Assembly (NCBI GenBank): GCA_049840795.1
Contig: JASGJK010000022.1
Coordinates: forward strand, 1-62,140
Length of the DNA: 62,140 bases
Reading direction: 5' to 3'
From: UPXZ01 sp049840795
GTDB lineage: Bacteria; Bacteroidota; Bacteroidia; Bacteroidales; Paludibacteraceae
In this document: in pieces, positions 7,485-18,775 of the stretch
How positions within the stretch are numbered: the stretch's first letter is position 1
How the letters are laid out: each line of letters opens with the position of its first letter
The notes under the pieces: model-generated
Database searches by the model: none
What the model saw: only the letters and a program-made list of their open reading frames with translations
Told to the model about the DNA's origin: nothing
Program-made: the position numbers and the translations under genes

Positions 7485-10400
7485 ATGTCTTCAACTACGA
7501 ATAATCAAAGAATAAATTTTGCTTCTATTAAAAATCAGATGGAATATCCTGATTTTCTGGAGGTTCAATTAAAATCCTTTCAAGACTTTTTTCAAATGGA
7601 TACGGCTCCCGAAAAAAGAAAAACAGAAGGATTATACAAAGTTTTTACCGAAAACTTTCCAATTGCCGATACACGAAATAATTTCGTACTTGAGTTTCTC
7701 GATTACTTTATTGATCCACCCCGATACACCATCGATGAGTGTTTAGAACGTGGATTGACATACAGTGTGCCTTTAAAAGCCAAACTCAAGCTGTATTGTA
7801 CCGACCCTGATCATGAAGATTTCGACACGGTGATTCAAGACGTATATTTAGGTCCTATCCCTTATATGACACCGAAAGGCACTTTTGTAATCAATGGTGC
7901 AGAGCGTGTTATCGTATCGCAATTACACCGTTCACCGGGTGTGTTTTTTGGCCAAAGCACCCACTCCAATGGCACGAAGCTTTATTCAGCCCGTATTATT
8001 CCATTCCGCGGTTCATGGATTGAATTCGCAACCGATATCAATAACGTGATGTATGCTTACATCGACCGTAAAAAGAAATTACCTGTAACAACGCTTTTGA
8101 GAGCTATCGGTTTTGAAAGCGATAAGGACATTTTAGAGATATTCAATCTTGCGGAAGAGGTTAAAGTTAATAAAACGAATCTTAAAAAAGCCGTTGGGCA
8201 AAAGTTGGCTGCGCGCGTTCTGAAAACTTGGAACGAAGACTTTGTTGACGAAGATACCGGAGAGGTTGTAACCATAGAACGAAATGAAGTCATTATCGAT
8301 CGTGAAACAGTTCTCGAAAATCAACATATTGATGAGATTATAGAGTCAGGAGCTCAAAATATTCTTTTGCACAAGGAAGATGCTAACCAGAGTGACTATG
8401 CAATTATCTACAATACATTGCAAAAAGACCCCAGCAATTCCGAAAAAGAAGCGGTACTTTATATCTATCGCCAATTGCGTAATGCCGAACCTGCGGATGA
8501 TTCTACCGCAAGAGAGGTGATTACAAACTTGTTTTTCTCCGAAAAACGATACGATTTGGGAGATGTTGGACGTTTCCGTATCAACAGAAAATTAAATTTG
8601 AACATTGATGATGAAATCAAGGTCTTGACTAAAGAAGACATTATCGAAATCATCAAATACCTTATTGAGTTAATCAATTCCAAAGCTGATGTCGACGATA
8701 TTGATCACCTGAGCAATCGTCGTGTTCGTACCGTTGGAGAACAATTATTTAATCAGTTTGGTGTAGGTCTGGCTCGTATGGCACGCACCATTCGCGAACG
8801 TATGAACGTACGCGATAACGAAGTATTTACACCGATTGATTTGATTAATGCCAAGAGCATTTCTTCAGTAATTAATTCCTTCTTCGGAACAAATGCGTTG
8901 TCGCAATTTATGGATCAACAAAATCCATTGGCTGAGATTACTCACAAACGTCGTATGTCTGCCTTAGGTCCCGGCGGTCTTTCGCGTGAAAGAGCCGGAT
9001 TTGAGGTGCGTGATGTTCACTATACTCACTACGGACGTCTTTGCCCGATTGAAACTCCCGAAGGTCCGAACATCGGTTTGATATCTTCACTTTGTATCTA
9101 TGCTAAAATTAATGAGTTAGGGTTTATCGAAACTCCTTATCGTACCGTAGAAAACAGCAAAGTGGATATTTCGCCTTTAGGAATAAAATATTACACTGCA
9201 GAAGAGGAAGAAGACTTGGTGGTAGCACAAGGTAATGCTCCACTGAATGAGGACGGTACATTTATTCGCAAAGTGGTTAAAACACGTTTGGGAGCTGATT
9301 TTCCTGTGGTAGTACCTTCAGAAGTGCATTTAATGGACGTGTCTCCTTCACAAATTGCTTCGATTGCTGCCGCGTTGATTCCATTCCTTGAACATGACGA
9401 CGCGAACCGTGCATTGATGGGATCGAACATGATGCGCCAGGCTGTGCCACTGTTGAGATGCGAATCACCTATTGTAGGTACCGGTATCGAAAATCAGTTG
9501 ATACGCGACTCACGTACGCAAGTTATTGCCGAAGGTGAGGGAGTTGTTGAATTTGTAGATGCAAAAACGATTAAAATAAAATACAACAGAACTGAAGAAG
9601 AAGAATTTATAAGTTTTGATGATACTATCACTGCTTATAATTTACCTAAATTCCAAAAAACAAATCAAAATACAACCATTGACTTGCGTCCGATTGTAAG
9701 AAAAGGCGACAAAGTAACGAAAGGTCAAATTCTAACGGAGGGTTATTCCACTCAGCAAGGAGAATTAGCATTGGGACGCAACCTAAAAGTCGCGTTTATG
9801 CCTTGGAAAGGTTATAATTTTGAGGATGCAATCGTAATTAACGAACGTGTCGTACGCGAAGATATATTTACATCGATACACGTGGTGGAACAATTGTTGG
9901 AAGTACGTGAAACTAAACGTGGTGTGGAAGAATTTACATCGGATATACCTAACGTAAGTGAAGAAGCAACGCGTGATTTGGACGAAAACGGAATTATTCG
10001 CATTGGAGCACGTGTTGAACCGGGAGATATCATCATCGGTAAAATTACTCCAAAAGGGGAATCTGATCCTTCGCCGGAAGAAAAACTTCTTCGTGCCATT
10101 TTCGGAGACAAAGCCGGTGATGTAAAAGATGCTTCGCTGAAGGCAACACCATCTTTATCGGGAGTTGTTATTGGTAAAAGTATATTCTCAAAAGCTCAGA
10201 AAAATAGAAAATCAAAATTAGCGGATAAAGCTATTCTTCCAAAATTAGACGAAGAATTTGAAGAACAAGCAGCTAAGCTGAAAGAAATCTTAATTGAAAA
10301 ATTATTGGTCATTATTGATGATAAGACATCGGCAGGTGTGAAAGACTATCTTGGAACAGATATTATTTCGAGAAACAGTAAATTTACCGCTGAACGTCTT

Positions 10401-11297
10401 CGCGAAATTGACTATACAACTATTCAGTTAAGTAAATGGACTCAGGATAATCACAAGAGCGATTTGATTCGTCAGTTGATTCTGAATTACCTGAGAAAAT
10501 TCAAAGAATTAGATGCACAAATTAAACGTCAGAAATTTAATATAACTATTGGTGACGAATTACCAAACGGAATTGTACAAATGGCAAAAGTATATATTGC
10601 CAAAAAACGTAAAATCCGTGTAGGTGATAAAATGGCGGGGCGTCACGGTAACAAAGGTATCGTGTCACGTATTGTTCGTCAGGAAGATATGCCGTTCTTA
10701 GAAGACGGAACTCCTGTAGATATAGTGTTAAACCCACTTGGGGTGCCTTCTCGTATGAACCTTGGACAAATTTTTGAAACGGTGCTTGGCTGGGCTGGAA
10801 AAGAATTGGGAGTAAAATTTGCAACTCCGATTTTTGACGGGGCGCATTTAGACGATTTAGACCAATGGTGTGATAAAGCAGGCGTACCTCGTTATGGTAA
10901 AACATACTTGCATGACGGAGGAACCGGCGAACGCTTTGACCAAACTGCCACTGTGGGGATAATTTATATGCTCAAATTGGGTCACATGGTCGAAGATAAA
11001 ATGCACGCCCGTTCCATCGGACCATATTCGCTGATTACGCAGCAGCCACTTGGTGGTAAAGCACAGTTTGGTGGACAACGTTTCGGAGAGATGGAAGTTT
11101 GGGCGCTGGAAGCATTCGGTGCATCACACATTCTGCAAGAGATCTTGACCGTGAAATCGGATGACGTGATGGGACGTGCCCGCACTTACGAAGCAATAGT
11201 AAAAGGCGATCCAATGCCAACTCCGGGAATACCGGAATCGCTCAACGTGTTGTTGCACGAATTGCGTGGCTTAGGATTAAGCATTCACTTAGAATAA
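7485..11297 (+). CDS. rpoB: RNA polymerase beta subunit
   Basis: 1270 residues with no frame break, a normal length for Bacteroidota. Recognisable parts include the rifampicin-pocket region (FGTNALSQFMDQQNPLAEIT, HKRRMSALGPGGLSRERAG), PIETPEGPNIGLISSL, KVGDKMAGRHGNKG-like GDKMAGRHGNKGIVS, and the C-terminal GGKAQFGGQRFGEMEVWALE. It forms the catalytic core with rpoC, 121 bases downstream. The clean reading frame over 3.8 kb shows that consensus quality here is good. Confidence 0.98.
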   Translation: MSSTTNNQRINFASIKNQMEYPDFLEVQLKSFQDFFQMDTAPEKRKTEGLYKVFTENFPIADTRNNFVLEFLDYFIDPPRYTIDECLERGLTYSVPLKAKLKLYCTDPDHEDFDTVIQDVYLGPIPYMTPKGTFVINGAERVIVSQLHRSPGVFFGQSTHSNGTKLYSARIIPFRGSWIEFATDINNVMYAYIDRKKKLPVTTLLRAIGFESDKDILEIFNLAEEVKVNKTNLKKAVGQKLAARVLKTWNEDFVDEDTGEVVTIERNEVIIDRETVLENQHIDEIIESGAQNILLHKEDANQSDYAIIYNTLQKDPSNSEKEAVLYIYRQLRNAEPADDSTAREVITNLFFSEKRYDLGDVGRFRINRKLNLNIDDEIKVLTKEDIIEIIKYLIELINSKADVDDIDHLSNRRVRTVGEQLFNQFGVGLARMARTIRERMNVRDNEVFTPIDLINAKSISSVINSFFGTNALSQFMDQQNPLAEITHKRRMSALGPGGLSRERAGFEVRDVHYTHYGRLCPIETPEGPNIGLISSLCIYAKINELGFIETPYRTVENSKVDISPLGIKYYTAEEEEDLVVAQGNAPLNEDGTFIRKVVKTRLGADFPVVVPSEVHLMDVSPSQIASIAAALIPFLEHDDANRALMGSNMMRQAVPLLRCESPIVGTGIENQLIRDSRTQVIAEGEGVVEFVDAKTIKIKYNRTEEEEFISFDDTITAYNLPKFQKTNQNTTIDLRPIVRKGDKVTKGQILTEGYSTQQGELALGRNLKVAFMPWKGYNFEDAIVINERVVREDIFTSIHVVEQLLEVRETKRGVEEFTSDIPNVSEEATRDLDENGIIRIGARVEPGDIIIGKITPKGESDPSPEEKLLRAIFGDKAGDVKDASLKATPSLSGVVIGKSIFSKAQKNRKSKLADKAILPKLDEEFEEQAAKLKEILIEKLLVIIDDKTSAGVKDYLGTDIISRNSKFTAERLREIDYTTIQLSKWTQDNHKSDLIRQLILNYLRKFKELDAQIKRQKFNITIGDELPNGIVQMAKVYIAKKRKIRVGDKMAGRHGNKGIVSRIVRQEDMPFLEDGTPVDIVLNPLGVPSRMNLGQIFETVLGWAGKELGVKFATPIFDGAHLDDLDQWCDKAGVPRYGKTYLHDGGTGERFDQTATVGIIYMLKLGHMVEDKMHARSIGPYSLITQQPLGGKAQFGGQRFGEMEVWALEAFGASHILQEILTVKSDDVMGRARTYEAIVKGDPMPTPGIPESLNVLLHELRGLGLSIHLE

Positions 11298-11418
11298 AAA
11301 CCCCTGAAATTTCTCGGAAAAGAGAATTTTAGCGCTAATTTAGATTAAAACTTTTTTTAAGTTTTATAAGTATTGCATACAGCAAACTATAAACTGCAAA
11401 CTATAAACTTTATAGAAA

Positions 11419-14400
11419 ATGGCTTTTAAAATTGATACTAAAGCAAAAAATAATTTTAGTAAAATCTCGATTGGTTTGGCTTCACCGGAAGAAGTGTTGA
11501 AACTATCAAGCGGTGAGGTACTGAAACCCGAGACTATAAATTATCGTACATACAAACCGGAGCGAGACGGGTTATTCTGTGAACGTATTTTTGGTCCTAC
11601 AAAAGACTTTGAATGTCACTGTGGAAAATATAAACGTATCCGTTACCGTGGTATCGTCTGTGACCGATGCGGTGTGGAAGTAACCGAAAAGAAAGTGCGC
11701 CGTGAACGTATGGGACACATTCAGTTGGTTGTTCCCGTGGCTCATATCTGGTATTTCCGTTCGCTACCAAATAAAATCGGGTATCTGCTCGGTATGCCTA
11801 CCAAAAAACTTGATGCTATTATATATTATGAAAAATATGTAATTATTCAAGCCGGTATTGCCGATGATGGCGAAAACGTTGTTGATGGTGAATTACTTTC
11901 TGAAGACGAATATTTAAACATATTGGAATCGCTCCCACGCGAAAATCAATTATTGGAGGACAATGACCCCAATAAATTTATTGCTAAAATGGGCGCCGAT
12001 GCTGTATATGATTTACTTGCAAGATTGGATTTGGACTCTTTGTCATACGAGCTAAGAAACAGAGCAAATACAGATACTTCTCAACAGCGTAAAACCGAAG
12101 CTCTGAAACGCCTGCAAATCGTAGAGTCATTTCGTGCGTCCAAAATGCGTAACAAACCGGAATGGATGATTGTGAAAATTGTTCCGGTAATTCCGCCTGA
12201 ATTACGTCCGTTGGTTCCATTGGATGGAGGTCGATTTGCAACATCAGATTTGAACGACTTATACCGTCGTGTTATTATCCGAAACAATCGTTTAAAACGA
12301 CTAATCGAAATAAAAGCTCCCGAAGTGATTTTACGTAACGAAAAACGTATGCTTCAGGAAGCCGTAGATTCACTGTTTGATAATTCACGTAAATCAAGTG
12401 CCGTAAAAACAGATGCCAACCGTCCGTTGAAATCTCTTTCAGACAGTTTGAAAGGAAAACAAGGACGTTTCCGTCAGAACTTGCTCGGAAAACGTGTTGA
12501 CTATTCTGCACGTTCGGTAATTGTGGTTGGCCCCGAATTGAAAATGCACGAATGCGGATTGCCAAAAGATATGGCAGCTGAATTATTCAAACCATTTGTT
12601 ATTCGCAAATTGATTGAACGCGGTATTGTGAAAACGGTAAAATCGGCTAAAAAAGTGATTGACCGCAAAGATCCGGTGATCTGGGATATCTTAGAGTATG
12701 TGATGAAAGGACATCCCGTATTACTAAACCGTGCCCCGACACTGCACCGTTTGGGTATTCAAGCTTTCCAACCGAAAATGATTGAGGGTAAAGCTATTCA
12801 ACTTCACCCGCTTTCGTGTACGGCTTTTAATGCCGACTTTGACGGTGACCAAATGGCGGTTCACTTACCACTTGGAAATGAAGCTGTATTAGAAGCACAA
12901 ATGTTGATGCTTGCATCGCACAATATATTAAATCCGGCTAATGGCGCACCTATAACAGTACCATCGCAAGATATGGTACTTGGGTTGTATTATATCACCA
13001 AACCAAGACCGGGCGCTTTAGGAGAAGGTCTTATTTTTTATTCTCCTGAAGAAGCGGAAATTGCTTACAATGAAAAAAGAGTGGATTTACACGCTTTAAT
13101 CAAAGTAAGAACAAAAGACTTGGACGATAATAAACAATTGGTAACCAAAATTATTGAAACTACCGTGGGACGTATTTTGTTTAACAAATGTGTTCCGCAA
13201 CAAATGGGTTACATCAATGAATTAGCGTCTAAAAAATCACTTCGCGATATTATCGGACGTGTGATTGAAGTATGCGGGGTGGCTCGCACGGCACAATTCT
13301 TGGACGATATAAAAGACTTAGGTTATTATATGGCATTTAGAGGAGGTCTTTCGTTTAATCTGAGTGACGTAATCATTCCTGAAGAGAAAGAAATTTACGT
13401 AAAAGAGGGTAACAATGAGGTAGAAGAGATTATGAATAACTACAATATGGGATTCATAACTCCACGTGAACGTTACAATCAGATTATCGACACTTGGACA
13501 CACGTAAATACAAAACTTTCTAACTTGTTGATTAAACAATTAGCTGCCGACCGTCAAGGATTTAACTCAATGTATATGATGTTGGATTCAGGAGCGCGTG
13601 GTTCTAAAGAGCAGATTCGTCAGCTGGCTGGTATGCGTGGATTGATGGCAAAACCTCAAAAATCAGGTGCCGAAGGAGGTCAGATTATTGAAAATCCTAT
13701 TTTGTCTAACTTTAAAGAAGGATTGTCGGTGTTAGAGTATTTTATCTCAACACACGGTGCTCGTAAAGGGTTGGCGGATACGGCATTGAAAACTGCAGAC
13801 GCAGGCTACCTAACCCGTCGTTTGGTGGATGTTTCGCACGATGTGATTATCAACGAAGATGACTGCGGTACGTTGCGTGGTTTAATAGCGACCGAAATCA
13901 AAAATAACGAAGATGTAATCTCTTCTTTATACGAACGAATTTTAGGACGAGTTTCCGTACATGATATTTATCATCCGTTGACTGGCGAATTGATTGTTGA
14001 ATCAGGAGAGCAAATTACTGAAGAAAAAGCAAAACAGATTCAAGAATCACCTATCGAACGAGTAGAAATTCGCTCTGTATTAACGTGTGAATCTGAAAAG
14101 GGAGTTTGTGCGAAATGTTACGGACGAAATCTTGCAACCGGAAAGATGGTACACATGGGCGAAGCGGTTGGAGTTATCGCAGCGCAATCTATTGGTGAAC
14201 CGGGTACGCAGCTTACGTTACGTACATTCCACGTTGGGGGTATTGCTTCAAACATAGCTGCCGAATCGAATATCACGCTTAGATACGATGGTAAACTTGA
14301 GATTGAAGAGCTTCGTACAGTTGATGCGGTTGACGAAAACGGAAAAGACTGTCGAGTTGTAGTAAGTCGTTTGGCTGAAATGCGTGTGGTAGATACAAAT

Positions 14401-15734
14401 ACCGATATTATACTTACAACTCAAAACGTTCCTTATGGCTCAAAACTGTATGCAAAAGATGGCGATTTAGGTGAAAAAGGACAAATAATTTGTACTTGGG
14501 ACCCATTTAACGCTGTAATCATTTCTGAAAATGAAGGTAAAATTGATTTTCGAATCGGTTATCGTGAAAATATAACTTACAAAACTGAAATTGATGATGC
14601 TACCGGATTGCGTGAAAAAATTATTATCGAATCGAAAGATAAAAATAAAGTTCCGAGCGATCCACATTATCGATCCTAAGAGCGGTAAAGTATTGCGTGA
14701 ATACAACATTACCGGTTGGTTCACACATCTCTGTAAACGAAGGAGACAAAGCATGAATTAGGAGTTATTTTGGTGAAAATTCCACGTGTCGCTAGGTAAA
14801 ACCGGGGATATCACAGGAGGTCTTCCACGTGTAACGGAATTATTCGAAGCACGTAACCCGTCAAATCCTGCTGTAGTTTCTGAGATCGACGGTATCGTTG
14901 AATTCGGTAAGATCAAGCGTGGTAACCGTGAGGTTCAGGTAACATCAAAAGCTGGTGATGTTCGCAAATATTTATTCCGCTTTCTAAGCATATCCTGGTA
15001 CAGGAAAATGACTTCGTTCGTGCTGGTCAACGCCATTATCTGATGGAGCAACAACACCGAATGATATCTTGAATGATTAAAGGTCCTACTGACGTTCAGG
15101 ATTATATTGTGAATGAAATCCAGGATGTATACCGTCTTCAAGGGGTGAAAATCAACGATAAACATTTTGAAGTGATTGTACGCCAAATGATGGTAAAGTT
15201 GAAATCATAGATACAGGATGATACCCGTTTTCCTTGAAAAACAGATTGTCGATAAAACAGACTTTATGGAAGAAAACGATCGTATCTGGGGTAAAAAAGT
15301 GATTATTGATGCTGGAGATTCACCATCGTTGAAACCTGGACAGATAATTACTGCACGTAAATTACGTGATGAAAACAGTGTGCTGAAACGTAAAGACTTG
15401 AAATTGGTAGAAACACGTGATGCTGTTCCTGCCACTTCAAATCATGATTTTGCAAGGTATAACGCGTGCCGCACTGCAAACAACCAGTTTTATGTCGGCT
15501 GCCTCTTTCCAGGAAACCACCAAAGTATTGAATGATGCCGCTATCAACGGTAAAATAGATAAGTTGGAAGGTATGAAAGAAAACGTAATTTGCGGTCACT
15601 TGATTCCTGCCGGTACCGGTTTACGTGAGTACGAAAAGATCATCGTTGGCTCGCGCGACGAGTACGAAAAGATGATGGATGCCCGTAAAAATGTCTTGGA
15701 TATCAATCAGGACGAAGAAAGCATTGAACTATAA
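11419..15734 (+). CDS. rpoC: RNA polymerase beta' subunit (3' end with many indels)
   Basis: The frame is intact from 11419 to about 14655 and contains the first zinc site (CHCGKYKR and CDRCGVEV), the catalytic NADFDGDQMAVH near 12830 and the second zinc site (CESEKGVCAKCYG). From about 14659 to 15445 coherent RpoC sequence is scattered over all three frames, with breaks near 14659, 14711, 14755, 14793, 14971, 15035, 15073, 15193, 15222, 15232 and 15445. It then ends normally with DARKNVLDINQDEESIEL at 15734. Total length of about 1430 residues is normal. An essential single gene cannot be this damaged, so the tail is poor consensus. Confidence 0.95.
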
Positions 15735-15754
15735 CTCGATTAGTAGATAACAAT

Positions 15755-15790
15755 AAAGAAAGCGCAATCATAATAGGTTGCGCTTTCTTT
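15755..15790 (+). terminator. Terminator after rpoC
   Basis: AAAGAAAGCGCAA at 15755 pairs perfectly with TTGCGCTTTCTTT at 15778. The A and T tracts at the two ends make it a bidirectional intrinsic terminator 20 bases after the rpoC stop codon. It directly abuts the IS66 end at 15791. Confidence 0.85.
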
Positions 15791-15949
15791 GTAAGCCTCC
15801 CAAATCAGCCGTATTGTCAAAATTAAACAAAAGAGAGAACTTTGTCGAAAAAAAAGTTATGTTTAGTTTGAACGAAGGAAATCGGTTTGTCGTTTGTTTA
15901 AGTGGCGTTGATTTGCGCAAGGGTTTGGACGGCTTGTGTGGATTAATAC
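15791..15949 (+). mobile_element. Orphan IS66-family end with tnpB start
   Basis: This begins with GTAAGCCTCCCAAATCAGCC, the terminal inverted repeat of the neighbouring IS66 element (IS66 ends start GTAA). It continues with sequence closely similar to the tnpB end of that element (20651-20718 on the minus strand), then breaks off 30 codons into tnpB exactly where the next IS66 end starts at 15950. It is a remnant of a second, nearly identical IS66 copy in opposite orientation. No target duplication is visible. Confidence 0.8.
15859..15949 (+). pseudogene. tnpB remnant of IS66
   Basis: The first 30 codons (MFSLNEGNRFVVCLSGVDLR and following) are identical in translation to the start of the tnpB at 20651. 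The gene is cut off where the adjacent IS66 end begins. TnpB is the small IS66 accessory protein (Orf2 family); this fragment cannot be functional. Confidence 0.85.
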
Positions 15950-15980
15950 GTAAGCCTCCCAAATCAGCCGTGTAGTATTC

Positions 15981-16029
15981 AAAAAAAACAGCCTGTTTAA
16001 TTTTGTCAAATCTTGCAGGCTGTTTTTTT
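15981..16029. terminator. Bidirectional hairpin inside the IS66 end
   Basis: AAAAAACAGCCTG and CAGGCTGTTTTTT form a perfect stem with A/T tracts on both sides, just after the tnpC stop codon. It would end tnpC transcription and also block read-through into the element from outside. Confidence 0.8.
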
Positions 16030-16089
16030 ATTTGGCATTATTTGGAAGAAGTTTGTCCCAGTGTATCGGATTTTGTAGAGTTGGGCTAA
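16028..16089 (-). pseudogene. Separated C-terminus of IS66 tnpC
   Basis: On the minus strand this reads SPTLQNPIHWDKLLPNNAK and stop, the W-D-x-L-L-P tail typical of IS66 TnpC proteins. The rest of tnpC is 2.7 kb away at 18776-20254; the IS256-like and IS5-like elements lie between. Confidence 0.65.
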
Positions 16090-16091
16090 TA

Positions 16092-17324
16092 GGTCAAATT
16101 GGTTGTTAAAAACGTTGTAAGTTGCATATTATCACATCTTTGTATCAAATGAAAGGTTATGAACAAAAAAAATGCTTTTATTGTGGTTCACCAATAGTCC
16201 GTAAAAATGGTATTAGAAATGGTCATCAACGCTATATTTGCTTTTCGTGTAGACGTTGTTTTACAGGTGGTGAGAAACTCGATATAGATGAACTTTGGGC
16301 ATTATACTCTGAAGGAAAACAGACTTACAAAAATCTATCAAAGACTTTTTAAAGTGAGTGAAAGTACCATAAAAAGGCGATTACGAGAGTATCAGGTTGA
16401 TTCGAATATTGACTTTATCACCACGTAGAGTAATAGGATTATTAGACACCACGTATTGGGGACGAAATTGGGGGTTATTGGTAATAAAAGATGCCTTAAG
16501 TGGGAAAATACTTTGGCGTAAATACGTTAAGCAAGAGCGTTTGGCAGATTATAAGGAAGGGGTCAATTACTTGGAGTCCTTGGGTTTTGTATTTAGCGGG
16601 CTTGTTTGCGATGGTTTGAAAGGAATGTTTCAGCAATTTGGAACATATAAAGTACAAATGTGTCAATTTCATCAAGTTGCAATCATCAGGCGATACATAA
16701 CAAATAATCCAAAGCTGGAAGCCGGTAAAGAACTGAAACAATTATCGAAAATGCTTACAAGAACTGATAAAGAAAGTTTTATATCAGAATTTGACTTGTG
16801 GTATGATAAATGGTCAGATTTTCTAAAAGAAAGATCAAATGACCCGGTAACCGGAAAAAGCAGATATGTTCATAAAAAGTTACGGAGTGCATATTTGAGT
16901 TTGAAAAGAAACTTACCTTATCTTTTTATTTGGTATGATAATCCAGAATTGCAGATACCAAATACAAATAATGCATTAGAAGGTTCATTTACTGATTTAA
17001 AGAACAAACTTCGCAATCATAATGGGCTTTCTAAAGAAAACCGCAAGCGGTTTATAGATGAGTTTTTTTAGGCATTAGGGGCTCAAATAAAATGTGATAG
17101 GGGTTGCTCTTATAATAAGAACAACCCCCGGAACTATCGACTTTTTCCCGTCGCCCCGTCAAATATATCCCTGGCAAGTTGCTCTCCAGCAGAGCTCGCT
17201 TCCGTTTAGTTTGACCGAGGAAAATATATTGAAGAAATAATGAGTGGGCAAAACTTCAGAAAAAAAACACCAACCATTTTGACCTCTTGAACGTATTAAC
17301 ATTAATTTAACAACCAATTTGACC
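16092..17324 (+). mobile_element. IS256/Mutator-like insertion sequence inside IS66 tnpC
   Basis: The terminal inverted repeats are perfect over 18 bases: GGTCAAATTGGTTGTTAA at 16092 and its complement ending at 17324. Between them lies one transposase gene on the plus strand. No clear 8-9 bp target duplication is seen, possibly because the IS5-family element inserted right next to the right end. Confidence 0.85.
16149..17071 (+). pseudogene. IS256/Mutator-like (IS1249-type) transposase with N-terminal zinc ribbon, frameshifted
   Basis: The N-terminus has a zinc ribbon (CFYCGSP and CFSCRRC, residues about 8-40), then an HTH-like segment (VSESTIKRRLREYQ), then a DDE core: LLDTTYWGR (first Asp), LVCDGLKG (second Asp), CQFHQV (the C-x2-H motif of MULE/IS256 enzymes) and NNALEGSFTDLK (Glu). 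Two frame breaks, near 16350 and 16420, split it. These could be sequencing indels or real decay. Family call is by motif order and zinc ribbon; the exact IS group is uncertain. Confidence 0.7.
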
Positions 17325-17338
17325 TATATAGTCTTTCC

Positions 17339-18655
17339 TTAAAAAGCCAATTTAGGCTTTATCAATAAAAAACAAATTGCCTGTATCTTTAAAAAGATAT
17401 GGGCAATTTTTTCTTTGTACTTCCTCATCATCCGTTTGAAGTTAAAAGCTGCTGCTGCCAACAGTACATTGATAGCATCTCCAAAGTCGCCCTTGTAGAA
17501 GTTTCTGGATAATCGGTGGTCTTGTTTGAGATGTCCTATTATCGGCTCTATGGATGCTCTACGCTTGTGCCCTTTTCTACGTTTGCGTTGTTCATATTGA
17601 CTGAGTTTGTTTGAAAAAGGCTTAGGAATATGAATGTTCGTATCGCCAATCTTCGATTTTCCTTTGTAACCTCTGTCAGCATACACATTGTTAGGGACTT
17701 TCCCTTTAATTCGTTCATATTGCGATAAAGCATCGGGGAGCGTATGACCATCATATTCATTTTTAAAGGCTAAGGCTCCCACGATTACGCCTGTAGTTTG
17801 GGTGTAAAGAATCGAAACTTTGTTGCCAAACTCGTATTTCTTATGTTCTTTTCCTTTCGAGATGCATTGTACTTGAGGTTCGTGAAGACTGTAAATCTTG
17901 TTTCGACTATTTCTGTTTTGTTCCAACACCTTGTGATAGAGCGACAATAAATCAACATAAGGATGATTGTCGGGTAATTTACGTTCCAACTCACGAACTA
18001 ATCTTCCGGCAATAGTTTTCACCTTACGATTGGCAGACCGGGCTTTTTTACGATTCTTGGGATGGCGATTGAAGCGCTGTTGTACAGACAATTTCTTCAG
18101 CGTATGGGTGTAGCTTTGACGAAGGTCGATGCCCTCATCTTTGGCTATTTTCTTGCATTTGTCGATAATCTTGCGCTAAAGTTTATTGTCCGTTGGAAAA
18201 GTGATATTCTTCTCCTGAACCGTCGTATCGGCAGAAATATCGGATTCATCCCCATCTTTGCCATTAAGTCGAATACTTTCTTTGAAAATCAATTCTCAAC
18301 CCGCGATGCCGATACGATGCCGAAAATGAACCAATTCCGAAGACGCGCAAGGCTGATAAGGGACAAATTCCTGTCCGCCACAGAAGTATTGGTAATAAAT
18401 ATTCTCACTCCATTGTTCCACAACGTCTTCGTCAGAGAGATTGCGGATGTGTTTTAACAGCAACAGTCCAACCATCAAACGAACAGGTTTGGCTACGGCT
18501 CCATTGTCAGGACAATACAAAGGAGAAAACTCGCGCTCAAAAAGCTCCCAATCAACCTTATTGGCTAAAACATAAAGTGGATGACGCTGATCTAAACTAT
18601 CTTCTAATGAGAAAAACAAGCTGCGCTGACTATCTTTTTTACTTGGTAATAACAT
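17339..18655 (-). pseudogene. IS5-family transposase (frameshift and in-frame TAG)
   Basis: The N-terminal domain (KVDWELFEREFSPLYC, VRLMVGLLLLKHIRNLSDED) is the DUF772-type segment of IS5-group enzymes. The DDE core follows: DISADTTVQEKNITFPTD, NVYADRGYKG and RRASIEPIIGHLK. A frame change lies near 18300 and an in-frame TAG at about 18177-18179. Length with these repaired is about 440 residues, normal for this group. The damage may be real or sequencing error. Confidence 0.8.
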
Positions 18656-18659
18656 AATA

Positions 18660-18705
18660 AATCTGCAAGAATTAATACCTAAAGATACGAATTCTTGCAG
18701 ATTTA
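18660..18705. terminator. Perfect 15-bp inverted repeat upstream of the IS5 transposase
   Basis: AAATCTGCAAGAATT at 18660 and AATTCTTGCAGATTT at 18691 pair without mismatch. It lies just upstream of the transposase start codon, between it and the IS end. A hairpin here could block translation or transcription entering from outside, a known way for IS elements to limit their own transposition. That role is inferred. Confidence 0.55.
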
Positions 18706-18775
18706 AACAATACTTTTGAAGAAATATTAGGCTGTATACAAGGTAATTGTATGAGTTTTAAGGGGAGACTATATA

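Larger units (their letters stand above)
17331..18769 (-). mobile_element. IS5-family insertion sequence
   Basis: The inverted repeats are GTCTTTCCTTAAAA at 17331 and, on the minus strand, GTCTCCCCTTAAAA ending at 18769 (two mismatches). TATA (part of TATATA) flanks both sides as a likely short target duplication. It sits immediately beside the IS256-like element, so both lie in the C-terminal part of the IS66 tnpC gene. One transposase gene fills it. Confidence 0.8.
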
